DNA of 64,000 nucleotides from Notospermus geniculatus (taxonomy: Eukaryota > Nemertea > Pilidiophora > Heteronemertea > Lineidae). The notes below the pieces were generated by a model that was not told where the DNA came from, did no database searches, and saw only the letters and a program-made list of their open reading frames with translations. The stretch covers positions 9,546 through 73,545 of the forward strand of contig NMRB01001463.1 in the NCBI GenBank assembly GCA_002633025.1, read 5' to 3'. Positions 44,494-55,017 of this stretch are shown one piece after another (the stretch's first letter is position 1; each line of letters starts with the position of its first letter). The position numbers were made by a program, and so were the translations under genes.

Positions 44494-44912
44494 GGCCACA
44501 CTTTTTATATTCATTGGATTATGGATTTTTCAAGCCGAAACCTAGTAGGAGGGGAGGGAATAAAAATAAAAATAAAATACAAAAATCTTTGACTTTTTAA
44601 TTTTTTCCCTAGTGTTACGTCCTATGCGTCACAGAAATTCAAGGGGGAGGGAATAAAAAAAGTGGAATGTGGTAAAAAATAAATAAAACCTTTTATTGAT
44701 GCAACAGTAGAACAAGAGATAGGGCCTACATAGGAGCCTATATCCTGAAAATACGGGGCGTCAGCATTTAAATATCGTTTACGTTACATCTAGTGGTCGG
44801 CGGGAAAAAAACAAGAACACAAAATAGACCATCGGGAATTTTATTTTTTTTCAACATTTTCAAAAAACCTGGGAGGGGGATCCGTAATCCAATAAATAAA
44901 AAAAGTGTGGCC
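44494..44912. mobile_element. MITE family 6, copy 2, with TAA target duplication
   Basis: The 419-bp element has inverted arms: left GGCCACACTTTTTATATTCA, TTGGATTATGGAT; right TCCGTAATCCAATAAATAAA, AAAAGTGTGGCC. TAA flanks both ends (44491-44493, 44913-44915). The interior carries AATAAAAATAAAAATAAAAT like family copy 1. It inserted at the A-rich tail of SINE-A copy 8. Confidence 0.88.
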
Positions 44913-45311
44913 TAAAGGAACATATCACACCACCTGGGCTGGTAAGGACGTGGTTATATTTCGTTAGTGAATATCCACTCTTGAACATAGCGAACGGCAA
45001 TACCATATTTTTTCACAAACCACACCTCTCCACCCACTATCTCGTACAATTTTTTCACCACGCACCATCTTTATCAACCTCATCACAGGTATGTTTCGCC
45101 CGCTGCGTGTTTACCTCCCGCTGCTTTGATGCCGTACAGAACCTTATCACGGTCATACAACATCAAAGTCCGTATATTTTTTCTTCCACGCCCAGGGCTC
45201 GTATTCCACGATGATTAAAGTTGACGGCTAAAAGGAAAAGCTAGTGAATGGAGGAAACAGGGTTTTTGTTCGGAGGCTGGTGACAGCCGTATCACGGGCA
45301 TTTAACCATTT

Positions 45312-45500
45312 GTGACCCGGCACAGCAAAATGAGTCGGAAGTTGCACAGAAGAAGACCGAAGATGACACCAGACAACAGTTACAGAAATCGACAAAGTCA
45401 AATTTCACAATGGGCAGACAATCCTGAAATCAACAAACCGTTGGTGTCACCTTGGACATCTTGGGTCTTCTGTGCGACTCATTTTACTGTGCCGGGTCAC
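45312..45500. mobile_element. MITE family 12 (GTGACCCGGCAC ends)
   Basis: The 189-bp element begins GTGACCCGGCACAGCAAAAT and ends ATTTTACTGTGCCGGGTCAC, with GAGTCG/CGACTC extending the pairing. ATTT flanks both sides (45308-45311, 45501-45504). No coding capacity. Confidence 0.85.
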
Positions 45501-45504
45501 ATTT

Positions 45505-46335
45505 AGGCCCAAGACTTTTTGTTACCTATGTTCTGTCAACCCCAGAGGTTTTCATCAAATATCTCGTAATTCATACATCCAATGTTTACTATCAACCAAA
45601 ACCCTAAAACGAATGCTAACGAAATCCTAGGCCTACACAATGTCCGAGTCATCATATGGCTGAAAGTATAGGACGTCGGGGGCCGTCATAGGATTTTCAA
45701 AGCGGCTGGCCACAGCCGTAATAGAGCCTAAAGGGTTAACACTTCGGATACCATTCCCCATATTGACTATGTAATATTTATGATATGTCAGATGCAAGGC
45801 CAGCCTTACTTTTGATATCTTTTTGTCAAATGATATTCCATTGCATCCCTGGTACTAGTCCTTTGAAAGAAGACCTTCCCTTTGCACTCGGCTCTCCTAA
45901 CCGTGCTGCTGTGTTTGTATCAATTCTGTGCCAATGTCACTGACTCAGCATCGTCAGAGGTCAGGTGAATACAATCCGATCAAGTCCCCCTCAAACTCAT
46001 CCTTAATCCCCTTGCTCTTACAACCTTGAAATGAAACCAAAGTGCTGTGGGACCAGACCCTTCTCTGTAACAAGGGTCAAAGGGGCAAACTGAATCAATT
46101 TATCAATGACGCTCGGCGGTGATTCATGCTGTGTTTAGACTTTGCCGTCGGAGGCTCCATGTTGGCTGACCGAGTCCCAGCCAGCACGTGCCAGGCCATT
46201 CGTCGCACAGACGCTCATTGAGATATCACTATCACCTCATCTAACGTAATCACTTGTTCGCATGCTGGAGACCGATGGATACACCGCCATCGCAGCCAAG
46301 ATCATCTGCCAGTCGTCATGGTGATCAATCATAAA
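45505..46335. other. non-coding stretch, nothing recognised
   Basis: No supported feature. Confidence 0.4.
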
Positions 46336-46347
46336 TGACCTTGACCT
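46336..46347 (-). promoter_or_regulatory. DR0 nuclear-receptor site (AGGTCAAGGTCA)
   Basis: TGACCTTGACCT on the plus strand is a perfect direct repeat of AGGTCA with zero spacing on the minus strand, the preferred site of NR6A1/GCNF-type receptors and also an extended ERR-type half-site. It lies about 50 bp before the candidate exon at 46394. Function is inference from the motif alone. Confidence 0.25.
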
Positions 46348-46393
46348 TCGCTGGAATGTCTGTTGATTATGTCATGATGTTCTTCCTTTCAGG

Positions 46394-46596
46394 AGACGAC
46401 CAAGAAACACAAGATGACACTTTTGGGTGACTCACACTGCATAACAAGTCGTGTCAGGGACATCGCCGATCTTGATCTTCAAAGCATGTTCAAATGGCCG
46501 CTCATTGCAGATGGTAGGTATGCTGGCATTGCACAACTCAATGCTGGTGGACTGTTGAAGGACAATTCAAATTCCTATTTCGGTGCCGAATCCTGA
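46394..46596 (+). CDS. candidate exon or pseudogene fragment, unidentified
   Basis: A pyrimidine-rich acceptor (TTCTTCCTTTCAG, 46381-46393) is followed by an open frame of 67 codons, including KKHKMTLLGDSHC, ADLDLQSMFKWPLIADGRYA and AQLNAGGLL, ending at TGA 46594-46596. Two MITEs (46601-46749, 46754-46983) follow at once. Past them the same frame resumes at 46984 and stays open to 47166 (AVGFLDGTLFSNE and RFKTEIRDHIAVF). The residue mix looks protein-like, but I recognise no family. It may be a decayed gene or host-domesticated fragment, or chance. Confidence 0.25.
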
Positions 46597-46600
46597 TATA

Positions 46601-46749
46601 GAGGCTATGCACGTGATGTCATCAGCCCGCATGACGCCATGTTGGATGGAACGACGCAGTGCATGTGACGGTTTTTGCCTGCGCAGTTCCATCCAGCGTG
46701 GCGTCATACCCATTAATGACGTCATTTGATGACGTCAGTGCATAGCCTC
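46601..46749. mobile_element. MITE family 1b (GAGGCTATGCAC ends)
   Basis: The 149-bp element begins GAGGCTATGCACGTGATGTC and ends TGACGTCAGTGCATAGCCTC. TATA lies at both edges (46597-46600 and 46750-46753). It has a further inner pair (TGGATGGAA/TTCCATCCA) and TGACGTCA at 46717 and 46730. It shares the GAGG..CCTC-TATA logic of family 1 but not its inner sequence. Confidence 0.88.
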
Positions 46750-46753
46750 TATA

Positions 46754-46983
46754 GAGGTTCTTCACGTGACGTCACATTTCCATGACGACACGATGCCACC
46801 ATATTGGCCGCAAAATGTCAAGGCAACATCACGGCATCCATGAACACAGCTTCAACACACAGATCTGACGTCAAAATGTCATGACGTGATAATGTCATGA
46901 CGTCATAATCGCCAGCCATTTGACGCCCAACATGGCCAATTCTTTGCAGTCACACCCCCGTTGTGATGTCAGTGAAGAACCTC
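46754..46983. mobile_element. MITE family 1, relative, adjacent to 1b
   Basis: The 230-bp element begins GAGGTTCTTCACGTGACGTC and ends GATGTCAGTGAAGAACCTC. TATA flanks both ends (46750-46753, shared with the left neighbour, and 46984-46987). TGACGTCA lies at 46767, 46866 and 46898. Apart from the ends and some subterminal pieces (ATATTGGCCG), it differs from the copy at 2240. Confidence 0.88.
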
Positions 46984-47166
46984 TATAGCAGGACAGCACA
47001 TAATGCTGTGGGTTTTCTTGATGGGACACTATTTTCAAATGAAATTGCACAACAATCTGCATCAGGGGAAGATTGTCATTGTCCCAGTTTAGAGTTCTCA
47101 GGATTCAAGCAATCCATGCAAAACCGCTTCAAGACTGAAATCCGGGATCACATTGCTGTATTTTGA

Positions 47167-47969
47167 GATGGCCCCTATGCAATTGACATACCATGTAATA
47201 GTAATTGCTGTATCAATTGCAGCTTTTGTTTTCAGACAAAACACGCCACCTAAGCAGAGAATTAGCCAAGAAAACAAAGCCAGCATATTGATAACGTAAA
47301 TAAGTGGTTGGGGGTCCACAATAATTGGCTGGGGGTCGGTGTAACTCGGCAGCTGAAAAAGACGCCAGCAGTTGTAAGATCCGACATTCTTCCAGCATGA
47401 TCTAAAGGCAGATGGTCAGTTACCATTCTGAATCATGAAGTCAGGTTTTAGCAGGAACCAGCCTGGAGGGATCCATATGTTCCCCAATTCCACTTATAAA
47501 ACCAGCAGCTTACTACACGTAGGTGGTGATATTGCAAGCAATCTACTCGCCACTGATCTTATCCCAGCCATGTCTGACTAGTGATATCAGCTTTGGTATT
47601 GGTTGACAAGGGGCGAAAATCGCTGGCGAGAGGATTCATGCATTGCTGTCCAGTGCACACTTGGCATCATCAAGAGCCGATTTTGCCCGCTTGCGATTAT
47701 AACGCCCACATGCTGCAGGCTTAAACAGAGTTTCAGTTGATTGTCAAATGACCTGAAAGCTATTCTAGGGTGAGCCTGAGCTGCAAAGCATTTTCTAGGA
47801 AGTAGTCCCAGTGTGGGGGATTCTGCAGTAGTGCTGGAGCAAGATTTTCAAAGAAAATCGTTATATTTTCAGGCTGAGACGTCAGAATTAAGCCACCATT
47901 CTGAAACATGCTAACCAAGTGATGATAGAGCATCAACCAGCAGTGTTCCACACAAAAAGCCACTGTTTA
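47167..47969. other. non-coding stretch, nothing recognised
   Basis: Minus-strand frames at 47098-47319 and 47760-47963 have no recognisable motif. No repeat boundary found. Confidence 0.4.
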
Positions 47970-48368
47970 GGCTGCCAGTAGGCCTACTTCAATAGAAAGC
48001 TTGTAAGTAAGTTGTATAATCACGCAAATCATGCAATCATTAATGCACGTCACAAACTGTGCAGTACATTCATAAAATATTGAATTGTTTTGCCCTAAAT
48101 TCTTGCCATCAGTATTACAAACTATCAGCAAATTAGGCCCAATTTCACCTCATTAATTGTGCTATTCAATACCATGTGAAAATGGGAGAACTTGGATGAA
48201 ATGATGACTGGAGTGCCTGCATGCTCATTTCATGTTTTATCCAAAGTACTGCATGCCCAAGTCGTTGCTTTTGCCTGTTGAATGGTAGTGTTGGCCCACG
48301 AAAGCTTCGAGGACAGGAACGAGTCAGTCTGTGCTCGTTTGGCCAATTGGTGAAGGGTTGCAAAATGA
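47970..48368 (+). repeat. direct repeat copy 1 beside a gap
   Basis: GGCTGCCAGTAGGCCTACTT onwards matches 49325-49733 base for base except for scattered single changes and small indels. The match ends at GTTGCAAAATGA, exactly where a family-5 MITE begins at 48369. Probably one of two haplotypes left unmerged in the assembly. Confidence 0.9.
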
Positions 48369-48778
48369 CAGTGTTTCCGCCAGAGGGGGGGATGGGGGGA
48401 TGAATCCCCTCCTCAAAAATTTCAAGGAGGGGATATCCCCCCTCAAGTTTGCAGACTAACCTTTTTCAAATATCACTATTTTCACTTCAGTAGTGTTTTT
48501 CTTTAATTTGTCACATTTCAAATGCAATTTTCATGCAGAAGGAAGACTAATTTTGCATTTTGGAGTGTAAATGAAATGGTCCATGGACCATGTGCTCACT
48601 GGGTTGGACATAATAGTCTAATGACAGAGGGAGGTACATATCAGTTATGAGCAATCTGGGTCAAGTCATTCCCAGAAAAGACTTTGATGATTTTTGGGCT
48701 ATGCCACCTGGCGGCCATATTAGATGTCCGATCGGGCTGCAACTTCACATGTACATAAAGGTCATCTGCAGGGGACCA
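48369..48778. mobile_element. MITE family 5, copy 3, right end not found
   Basis: It begins CAGTGTTTCCGCCAGAGG and continues with purine-rich GGGGATGGGGGGATGAAT and GGAGGGGATATCCCCCCTC. No matching right end is seen before the N run at 48779, so the element may extend into the gap or be truncated. The rest of the stretch up to the gap shows nothing else. Confidence 0.6.
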
Positions 48779-49324
48779 NNNNNNNNNNNNNNNNNNNNNN
48801 NNNNNNNNNNNNNNNNNNNNNNNNNNNNNNNNNNNNNNNNNNNNNNNNNNNNNNNNNNNNNNNNNNNNNNNNNNNNNNNNNNNNNNNNNNNNNNNNNNNN
48901 NNNNNNNNNNNNNNNNNNNNNNNNNNNNNNNNNNNNNNNNNNNNNNNNNNNNNNNNNNNNNNNNNNNNNNNNNNNNNNNNNNNNNNNNNNNNNNNNNNNN
49001 NNNNNNNNNNNNNNNNNNNNNNNNNNNNNNNNNNNNNNNNNNNNNNNNNNNNNNNNNNNNNNNNNNNNNNNNNNNNNNNNNNNNNNNNNNNNNNNNNNNN
49101 NNNNNNNNNNNNNNNNNNNNNNNNNNNNNNNNNNNNNNNNNNNNNNNNNNNNNNNNNNNNNNNNNNNNNNNNNNNNNNNNNNNNNNNNNNNNNNNNNNNN
49201 NNNNNNNNNNNNNNNNNNNNNNNNNNNNNNNNNNNNNNNNNNNNNNNNNNNNNNNNNNNNNNNNNNNNNNNNNNNNNNNNNNNNNNNNNNNNNNNNNNNN
49301 NNNNNNNNNNNNNNNNNNNNNNNN
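48779..49324. other. assembly gap, 546 N
   Basis: Run of N between two near-identical flanking segments (47970-48368 and 49325-49733). Open frames across it are artefacts. Confidence 0.98.
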
Positions 49325-49733
49325 GGCTGCCAGTAGGTCTACTTGGATAGAAAGCTTGTAAGTAAGTTGTATAATCACGCAAATCATGCAATCATTAATG
49401 CACGTCACAAACTGTGCAGTACATTCATAAAATATTGAATTGTTTTGCCCTAAATTCTTGCCATCAGTATTACAAACTATCAGCAAATTAGGCCCAATTT
49501 CACCTCATTAATTGTGCTATTGAATACCATGTGAAAATGGGAGAACTTGGATGAAACGATGACTGGAGTGCCTGCATGCTCATTTCATGTTTTATCCAAA
49601 GTAGTGCATGCCCGAGCCATTGCTTTTGGCTGTTGAAGGATGGTATTGGCCCACGAAAGGTTTGAGGACAGGAACCAGTCAGTCTGTGCTCGTTTAGCCG
49701 ACTGGTGATTTGGTGAGGGGACTTGCAAAATGA
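49325..49733 (+). repeat. direct repeat copy 2 beside a gap
   Basis: Near-identical to 47970-48368 at a constant offset of about 1355 bp. It lacks the MITE that ends copy 1 and continues directly into GGATAGGAAATTC. Confidence 0.9.
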
Positions 49734-49779
49734 GGATAGGAAATTCGGCATTATCATTTCAAGTATAAGTGAAAAGAGG

Positions 49780-50153
49780 AATGAGGAACCCGCCCTGCGG
49801 TTTATCCCGACAGGTCGGCGCTGCGAGCGATTGTACCGAAGCGACGTCATTGACGTCATTTTAGGTGTTGACGTTGCGTCATGAAAACATTTCCTGTACA
49901 TTTTTCTACAGGAAGAATGACACAAATGACGTTGTCCTTATCGCTATTGGATCTCTTAATTTTAAGAAAAAAAGGAATGAGTTAAAAAGAAAATTTCATC
50001 TGCTACACGATGATGTAAGTTTTACTGCCATGCGACCAACACAAATGGTTTATTTTCACGCCAGAAATAAATGGAAATAACGTTAGAAAAAAGAGATTTC
50101 GGTCACATCGCTCGCAGCGCCACGTTGTGACGTTAGTGTGCGGGTTCCTCATT
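49780..50153. mobile_element. MITE family 13 (AATGAGGAACCCGC ends)
   Basis: The left AATGAGGAACCCGC and right GCGGGTTCCTCATT are inverted. A second inverted pair lies inside: GGCGCTGCGAGCGA (49817-49830) and TCGCTCGCAGCGCC (50108-50121). The interior has TGACGTCA (49851) and a 71-codon plus-strand frame (49865-50080) with no recognised motif. Length is 374 bp. Confidence 0.8.
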
Positions 50154-50188
50154 GCCTCCTGTCCCCATCTACTGCCTGTATTGGCCCT

Positions 50189-50418
50189 TTAAAGGGACCC
50201 TACACTAAAAAGCCTCCTCATGGGTATTTTGATGTGCTTATTGAATATTAAACTGATCGGTTGGCAACAGAATCTAACTCTGGTATGTTTAGCAATTAAA
50301 AAACACTGAACATCAACAACTGAGTCAAAATCGGCAGGTTAGCAGTTCCTAGCGCCACTTGTGATGAAGTGACCACACTGATATGAGCCCAATAGCTAGC
50401 TGCCTAGAGTCCCTTTAA
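50189..50418. mobile_element. MITE family 11, copy 2
   Basis: The ends TTAAAGGGACCCTAC and AGAGTCCCTTTAA are short inverted repeats around 230 bp with no coding capacity. Similar ends occur at 32356-32623. Confidence 0.6.
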
Positions 50419-51001
50419 CACTGTTTACATGTTCATAACAAATAAAAGAGCAATTGTGATTTTCAAGCACATATAAATCAAGAAAACATCATTGGGTTAT
50501 ATCCCCCATGGCCGAACAAAAAAGTGTCATCCATCACTATCTATCTGTTTACCAATATCATTTCACCATTACAGGTAATACAATCTCTCCCACTCAGAAT
50601 GCTATCACCATGACGACAAACTTACAAAATGATACATACGAGGTCCTGTGACAAATGTACCACAAGCTGTAACCATGGCGACCGGAGTGATTTAATTGTT
50701 GTGAAAGTTGTCCGCCGCTGTGATATGGAAATTTAGCTCTCGTACCAGAGAAGATAAAGAAGTTGATTAAGACGAAGACCGACGGCAGAATACGGCAACA
50801 AGAGGCAATCATTGAAGAATAATTTAATCGTTTACTTCAACTTTACCAAAATTAATCATCAAAAGGAAGGACTTTTTCAGAATTTGCGTAACGATTTCGC
50901 TTTTCTTATGAACTGATCCTCCAACCTCGCAAAGACAATGAAAAGATCAGTGATGCCTTCCATCCTGTTTGAACAATTAAAGATCAGTGATACCTTCAAA
51001 A
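50419..51001. other. non-coding stretch, nothing recognised
   Basis: AAGATCAGTGAT(G/A)CCTTC repeats at 50943 and 50980; otherwise no supported feature. Confidence 0.4.
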
Positions 51002-51306
51002 TTATTGTATCGTAGTTGATTTTTTCCATCAGGGCCGAAGCCATAGCATTATTGGCCCTGGTAAACTGGAAGAGGCCATCTCAAGCTACTCATGTTCCTC
51101 ACTTGGATGGGGTCTTTTACTTGCCCTTGCATAAAGCACAAAGTACAAAAGCACCATGGCTTACTGTCCCTTCTGTTGATTGTGAAGAGCCAGGGATGTT
51201 GAATCTTATGTGGCTCAGGCTGGATTCGAACCCGGGATTTGCCGCTTGCTAAGTGCACAAAATAACCACAAGGCTGGCTGTCAGGACAGGCTGTCAATGT
51301 TATTGT
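51002..51306 (-). repeat. SINE-A copy 9
   Basis: Minus-strand copy with CATCAGGGCCGAAGCCATAG, GTCTTTTACTTGCCCTTGC and B box (complement of GATTCGAACCC). TTATTGT at 51002-51008 and 51300-51306 is a possible 7-bp target duplication. The head end holds GGCTG and GACAGGCTGTC repeats and is somewhat rearranged. Confidence 0.82.
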
Positions 51307-51701
51307 TTGACATCCTGATATAAAAGGAAACGTCGTCTCCAAATTTCGCAAATTTTCGACCCCAACCAGGGTCTTCTTCAGGCACTTTCTAGTCGAGCTA
51401 CCAGAAGTGTTTGACATCCTGAGGTAATAAGGGGTTCTAACACACACTCCCTTGTCACCACATACAAACATTTGCATAGGCAGTGAGGAAGCAAGCATTA
51501 ACAGCCCCTGATTACCTCAGGTTGGTTGTCTGATAGAACACACCTGTGACAAATGAGATGATTTGTTATGTTGAAAGAACAAGATCGATCACGCCTGTGT
51601 GATTTTCTTATTAGCATCCTCAGTCTGAGTGAGATGTCAACTACATAAGAAAACCTTAACAAATAGACAAATACGAAATTAACGTAAACGAGAAAGATCT
51701 G
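51307..51701. other. non-coding stretch, nothing recognised
   Basis: GTTTGACATCCTGA occurs twice (51306 and 51409). CCCCTGATTACC (51506) and its partner near 52010 may be the outer ends of a larger element around the foldback at 51702. Confidence 0.4.
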
Positions 51702-51889
51702 TGCGCACTTCCGCCGAAATCGCAAACACAACCTCGGTCTGAAACTGAATGACGTAACGCAGAGAACCCCACGACAGTGACTTCGAAGACGATGCGTCAG
51801 AGTCTACCATTGCTGAATCATGGATGGCGTCACATCAGCTGGTTTCAGATCGAGGTTGTGGTTGTGATTTCGGCGGAAGTGCGCAGGTC
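51702..51889. mobile_element. foldback element (GCGCACTTCCGCCG arms)
   Basis: The left arm GCGCACTTCCGCCGAAATCG, CAACCTCGGTCTGAAAC and the right arm GGTTTCAGATCGAGGTTGTG, GATTTCGGCGGAAGTGCGC are inverted over about 45 bp. The spacer is about 100 bp. An outer inverted pair, (C/G)CCTGATTACC near 51506 and GGTAATCAGGCC near 52002, may mark a larger 500-bp element. Confidence 0.8.
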
Positions 51890-52498
51890 TGCAAATTCGA
51901 GAATCGTCTATCAACTGGCCAACTGAGTGCTGAGAATGACGCAAAGCCTCAGCTGACGACCGCGGAACTCTGATAGCACTAACAGAGCCTAACAGACTTT
52001 GTGGTAATCAGGCCCGATGTTTAGAAAATTATCCACCAAGTCAAACAAATCAATGAGAGTTGAAAATTTTTCAAAAAATTTGACCTACATGATGAAAAAT
52101 CTGCTATTCCACTTTGAAAGAACACTCAAATGCGATGTAGCGAGAAATTTATAGCTATTTCCTGGATTTTTTCCCCACGTGTACACAAATACATCTTGAG
52201 TGCGATCAATAAAACCAGCAGGATGCAATGAACTAAATGCGCTATGCTGAATGTCATAATGGATGCAAAATAGGAAAGACGCATTAAAAATTTAACATCA
52301 GATTTATCTGCTGAAATGTACATGTGGATTAGTTGTAAATCATTGGCCTGCTGAATCAAATGCTGAAGGCGCTGCTAACTTGCAGGAGTAGGCTCTTTAT
52401 GGGCAAACTACGGTCAGTCGTTTCTCTGACTGGTCTTGGCGTAAGGCCTAAGGATACCTCGAGAGCCAACTAGCACAAGAAACCTAAAAAGTTAAATT
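51890..52498. other. non-coding stretch, nothing recognised
   Basis: No supported feature except the possible outer end noted at about 52002. Confidence 0.4.
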
Positions 52499-52772
52499 TT
52501 GGGTTTATAGTCTGATATCAACAACGGTAGAGGTGTCATCCGACTTTACACTTTAACCCCAGTCTATCCTGAAACCTTTCAGTAGAACTTAGATGAGCTG
52601 CTCATTCAGCACTACAATCCGAGCATTTCCGACCGGTACCCATTTATACACCTGGGTGGAGAGAGGCCTAAGGCAAAGAGACCTGCCCAAAGTCTCACGC
52701 CCAGTGGGATTCGAACCCGGGACCCTCTAACCGCAAGTTGGCGACCTGAACCACTACACCACCGTGGTTCCT
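52499..52772 (-). repeat. SINE-B copy 2
   Basis: Full minus-strand copy. The tail complement TTTATAGTCTGATATCAAC, GTGTCATCCGACTTTACAC starts it, the body holds CTGAAACCTTTCAG and CACCTGGGTGGAGAGAGGCC, and the B box (complement GGGATTCGAACCC) and head ACCACCGTGGTTCCT end it. It aligns with 28237-28512 along its length. Confidence 0.88.
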
Positions 52773-55017
52773 CGACATGTAGAGGACTGCCAGAAGATGT
52801 ACCAGTGTGTTGCTGTGAACATTGGCCGATAGATTGGGTAATAACCCACTGACCATTAGGGTTATTTGTGGCATGTGCATATGCAAGATGTCCTGGGCAT
52901 TTTTCTATGACACCCAGTGGAAATCCTGTTGCAAGATAAACCTTGTTGCCTCAGTCATGTCAGACCTCACAAAATTAGATACTTCTAGTTGTTAGAAAAA
53001 ACCTGAGACATCAAATTCTTGCACAAAATCGTACATTTCGCGGCACATCAGGGATTATGCACGCATCGTCCACCAAACGATCTGAGCATAAAATGTGGAG
53101 TAATGTCGACATCAGCCGCCAGAGACTGAGCTAAACCCGGGGATTACCAAAAACAATGTATGCATAGAAGATGACTGCGTAACCGTGGGTTACGAGCGCT
53201 ACAAGATTTATTGCCTTTTTCTGCATACTGGATGCGAGAGATGGGATCGCGTTATGGAGCTGCCGTCATCTCGGTTACGAGTCAATGCGCCGACGACGGG
53301 ATGGGCGGTGTGCTAATCACACTGAGGTAGACGAGCTGGCGCGGAGTCGATGATAGCTGGCTTTGGGCTGAGTCACATGAGATGATGTCATCGCTGATAC
53401 GGCAACTGGTGTAATGGTTGTTGCTGGACCTTGAGTCATTACATCAGCAGATGGGATGCATCAGCTAACGAAGGATGCTGGCGGCCATTTTTAACGGCCA
53501 CGACAAGACGACTGTACCATGCACAGCAACGGAAGAATAACAATGAACAACGTATCGGTTTCATAAAAGATTTTACCCGAAGTATCTGAGATCTAAAATC
53601 AATCATATCATAAACGTCTCCATTAGAAGTTCCCAGAAAAATCGATCCGAGCGTGAAAATATCCAATATTGACATCATCAGTCAAAAAAGACGGCTTTTG
53701 TAGCATTATACGTGATTTGACATTTGGAGGGACAGTGACGGTGGTTTGGCTTATGCACCGGTCAATGAGATGTCTGAACCCCCCCGTTCAGGGGTCGACG
53801 CCAATTCGACGCCTCTTTGGCGTCGAGTTCTGGACGAACGAAAATTGCTCCACCGTCGAATACCTGGCGAATACAAAAAAGTATAGTGTCGCGTTTCCGT
53901 CGAGTGTCTGAGGTAAATAATTTTCCTAACTGTCGAATTCCTGNAGGGGAGAGTACAGAGTACAGAGTATCTAGGTGGGTAAGCTCAAGGTCAACACTGA
54001 ATTTCCAAATAAGCCTGTAATACTAAATATATCACAGCGTGCCTGGAGAAAGCCCCAAAAATTTGGAGGTTTCCGACAGAGGGAGTACAGGGTAGTTGCT
54101 TATATTATACATACGTATATGTGGGTGAACTGAAGGTCGACGACTAAATATATTGCAGCGTGCCTGGTACGCACTGAAAATATGATTATTTTCATCCGGT
54201 ATGGTAGTAAAACTATTGATAGATATTTAATGGAAAAGTATTGATTACAGTCCAGTGTTTATTACTTGATGCGATTGTTGTGTTTACGATTGAACACGGA
54301 AACAGAACAACACAGATACAGGCACAAATACCTGGTGCTGCTGTCATCAACACTTGGATATAAACTTCAAAAGGGCCAGGGACGGATTCGCACAGCTTCT
54401 GCAGGAGTTGCTGCTTCATGTAGTAGAGCACGACTGGTTTTATCTGCTATCCTGGTGGTGGATCTCCGGCAGACAGCAAGTTTTGTCGAGGGCAAGATTG
54501 ACGTGTTTGATGGTCAATACGGAACACAAAAGAAGATCATCCCTATGGTTTCAGGGTGGTAGAAGCATGATAAGAAGGTCTTCCACACTCGGTGGTTTCA
54601 ACGTGGTAGTAGCATTCAAACTGGTTGAATAAGGATCAGCAATTCAGATGGAAGCTTTTTGGCTTAGTGGCAGTGATGGCCATGGTAGCACTTCTTGCTT
54701 CTCGCTGTTGTCAGCAAACACACTCGGCAATTTGTGTCAGAGGCCATCATAGAAATTGCTTGGGCAAGCACAACCTGAGAAAATCAGGCCATTTCCGTGT
54801 AGCCGACATCATGTACTTTTACTTTACGAGATGTTCCGGCCATTGAAACACTCCAGAGCCATTCAAACCAACTGTCGCCATCTGATTCCCACATCATTTC
54901 AGATTCCGATATATCTAAAACCAATTTCCCACCCAGAACACTCTGAATGACTAACAAGGAGAAAGAGATACCACAGCTCTTAACTGCAGTTGTTGAAATT
55001 TACTACAACATCTGTTT
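52773..55017. other. non-coding stretch, nothing recognised
   Basis: No exon or bounded repeat could be supported over 2.2 kb. Base 53944 is N. GTGCCTGG(A/T) with TAAATATAT(C/T)ACAGC or TTGCAGC context repeats at about 54025 and 54150. Open frames at 54266-54632 have no motif. Confidence 0.4.

Noticed and set aside
47098-47319. Hydrophobic minus-strand frame as a membrane protein exon
   Set aside because: Only compositional; it overlaps the better plus-strand candidate and shows no splice sites or motif.
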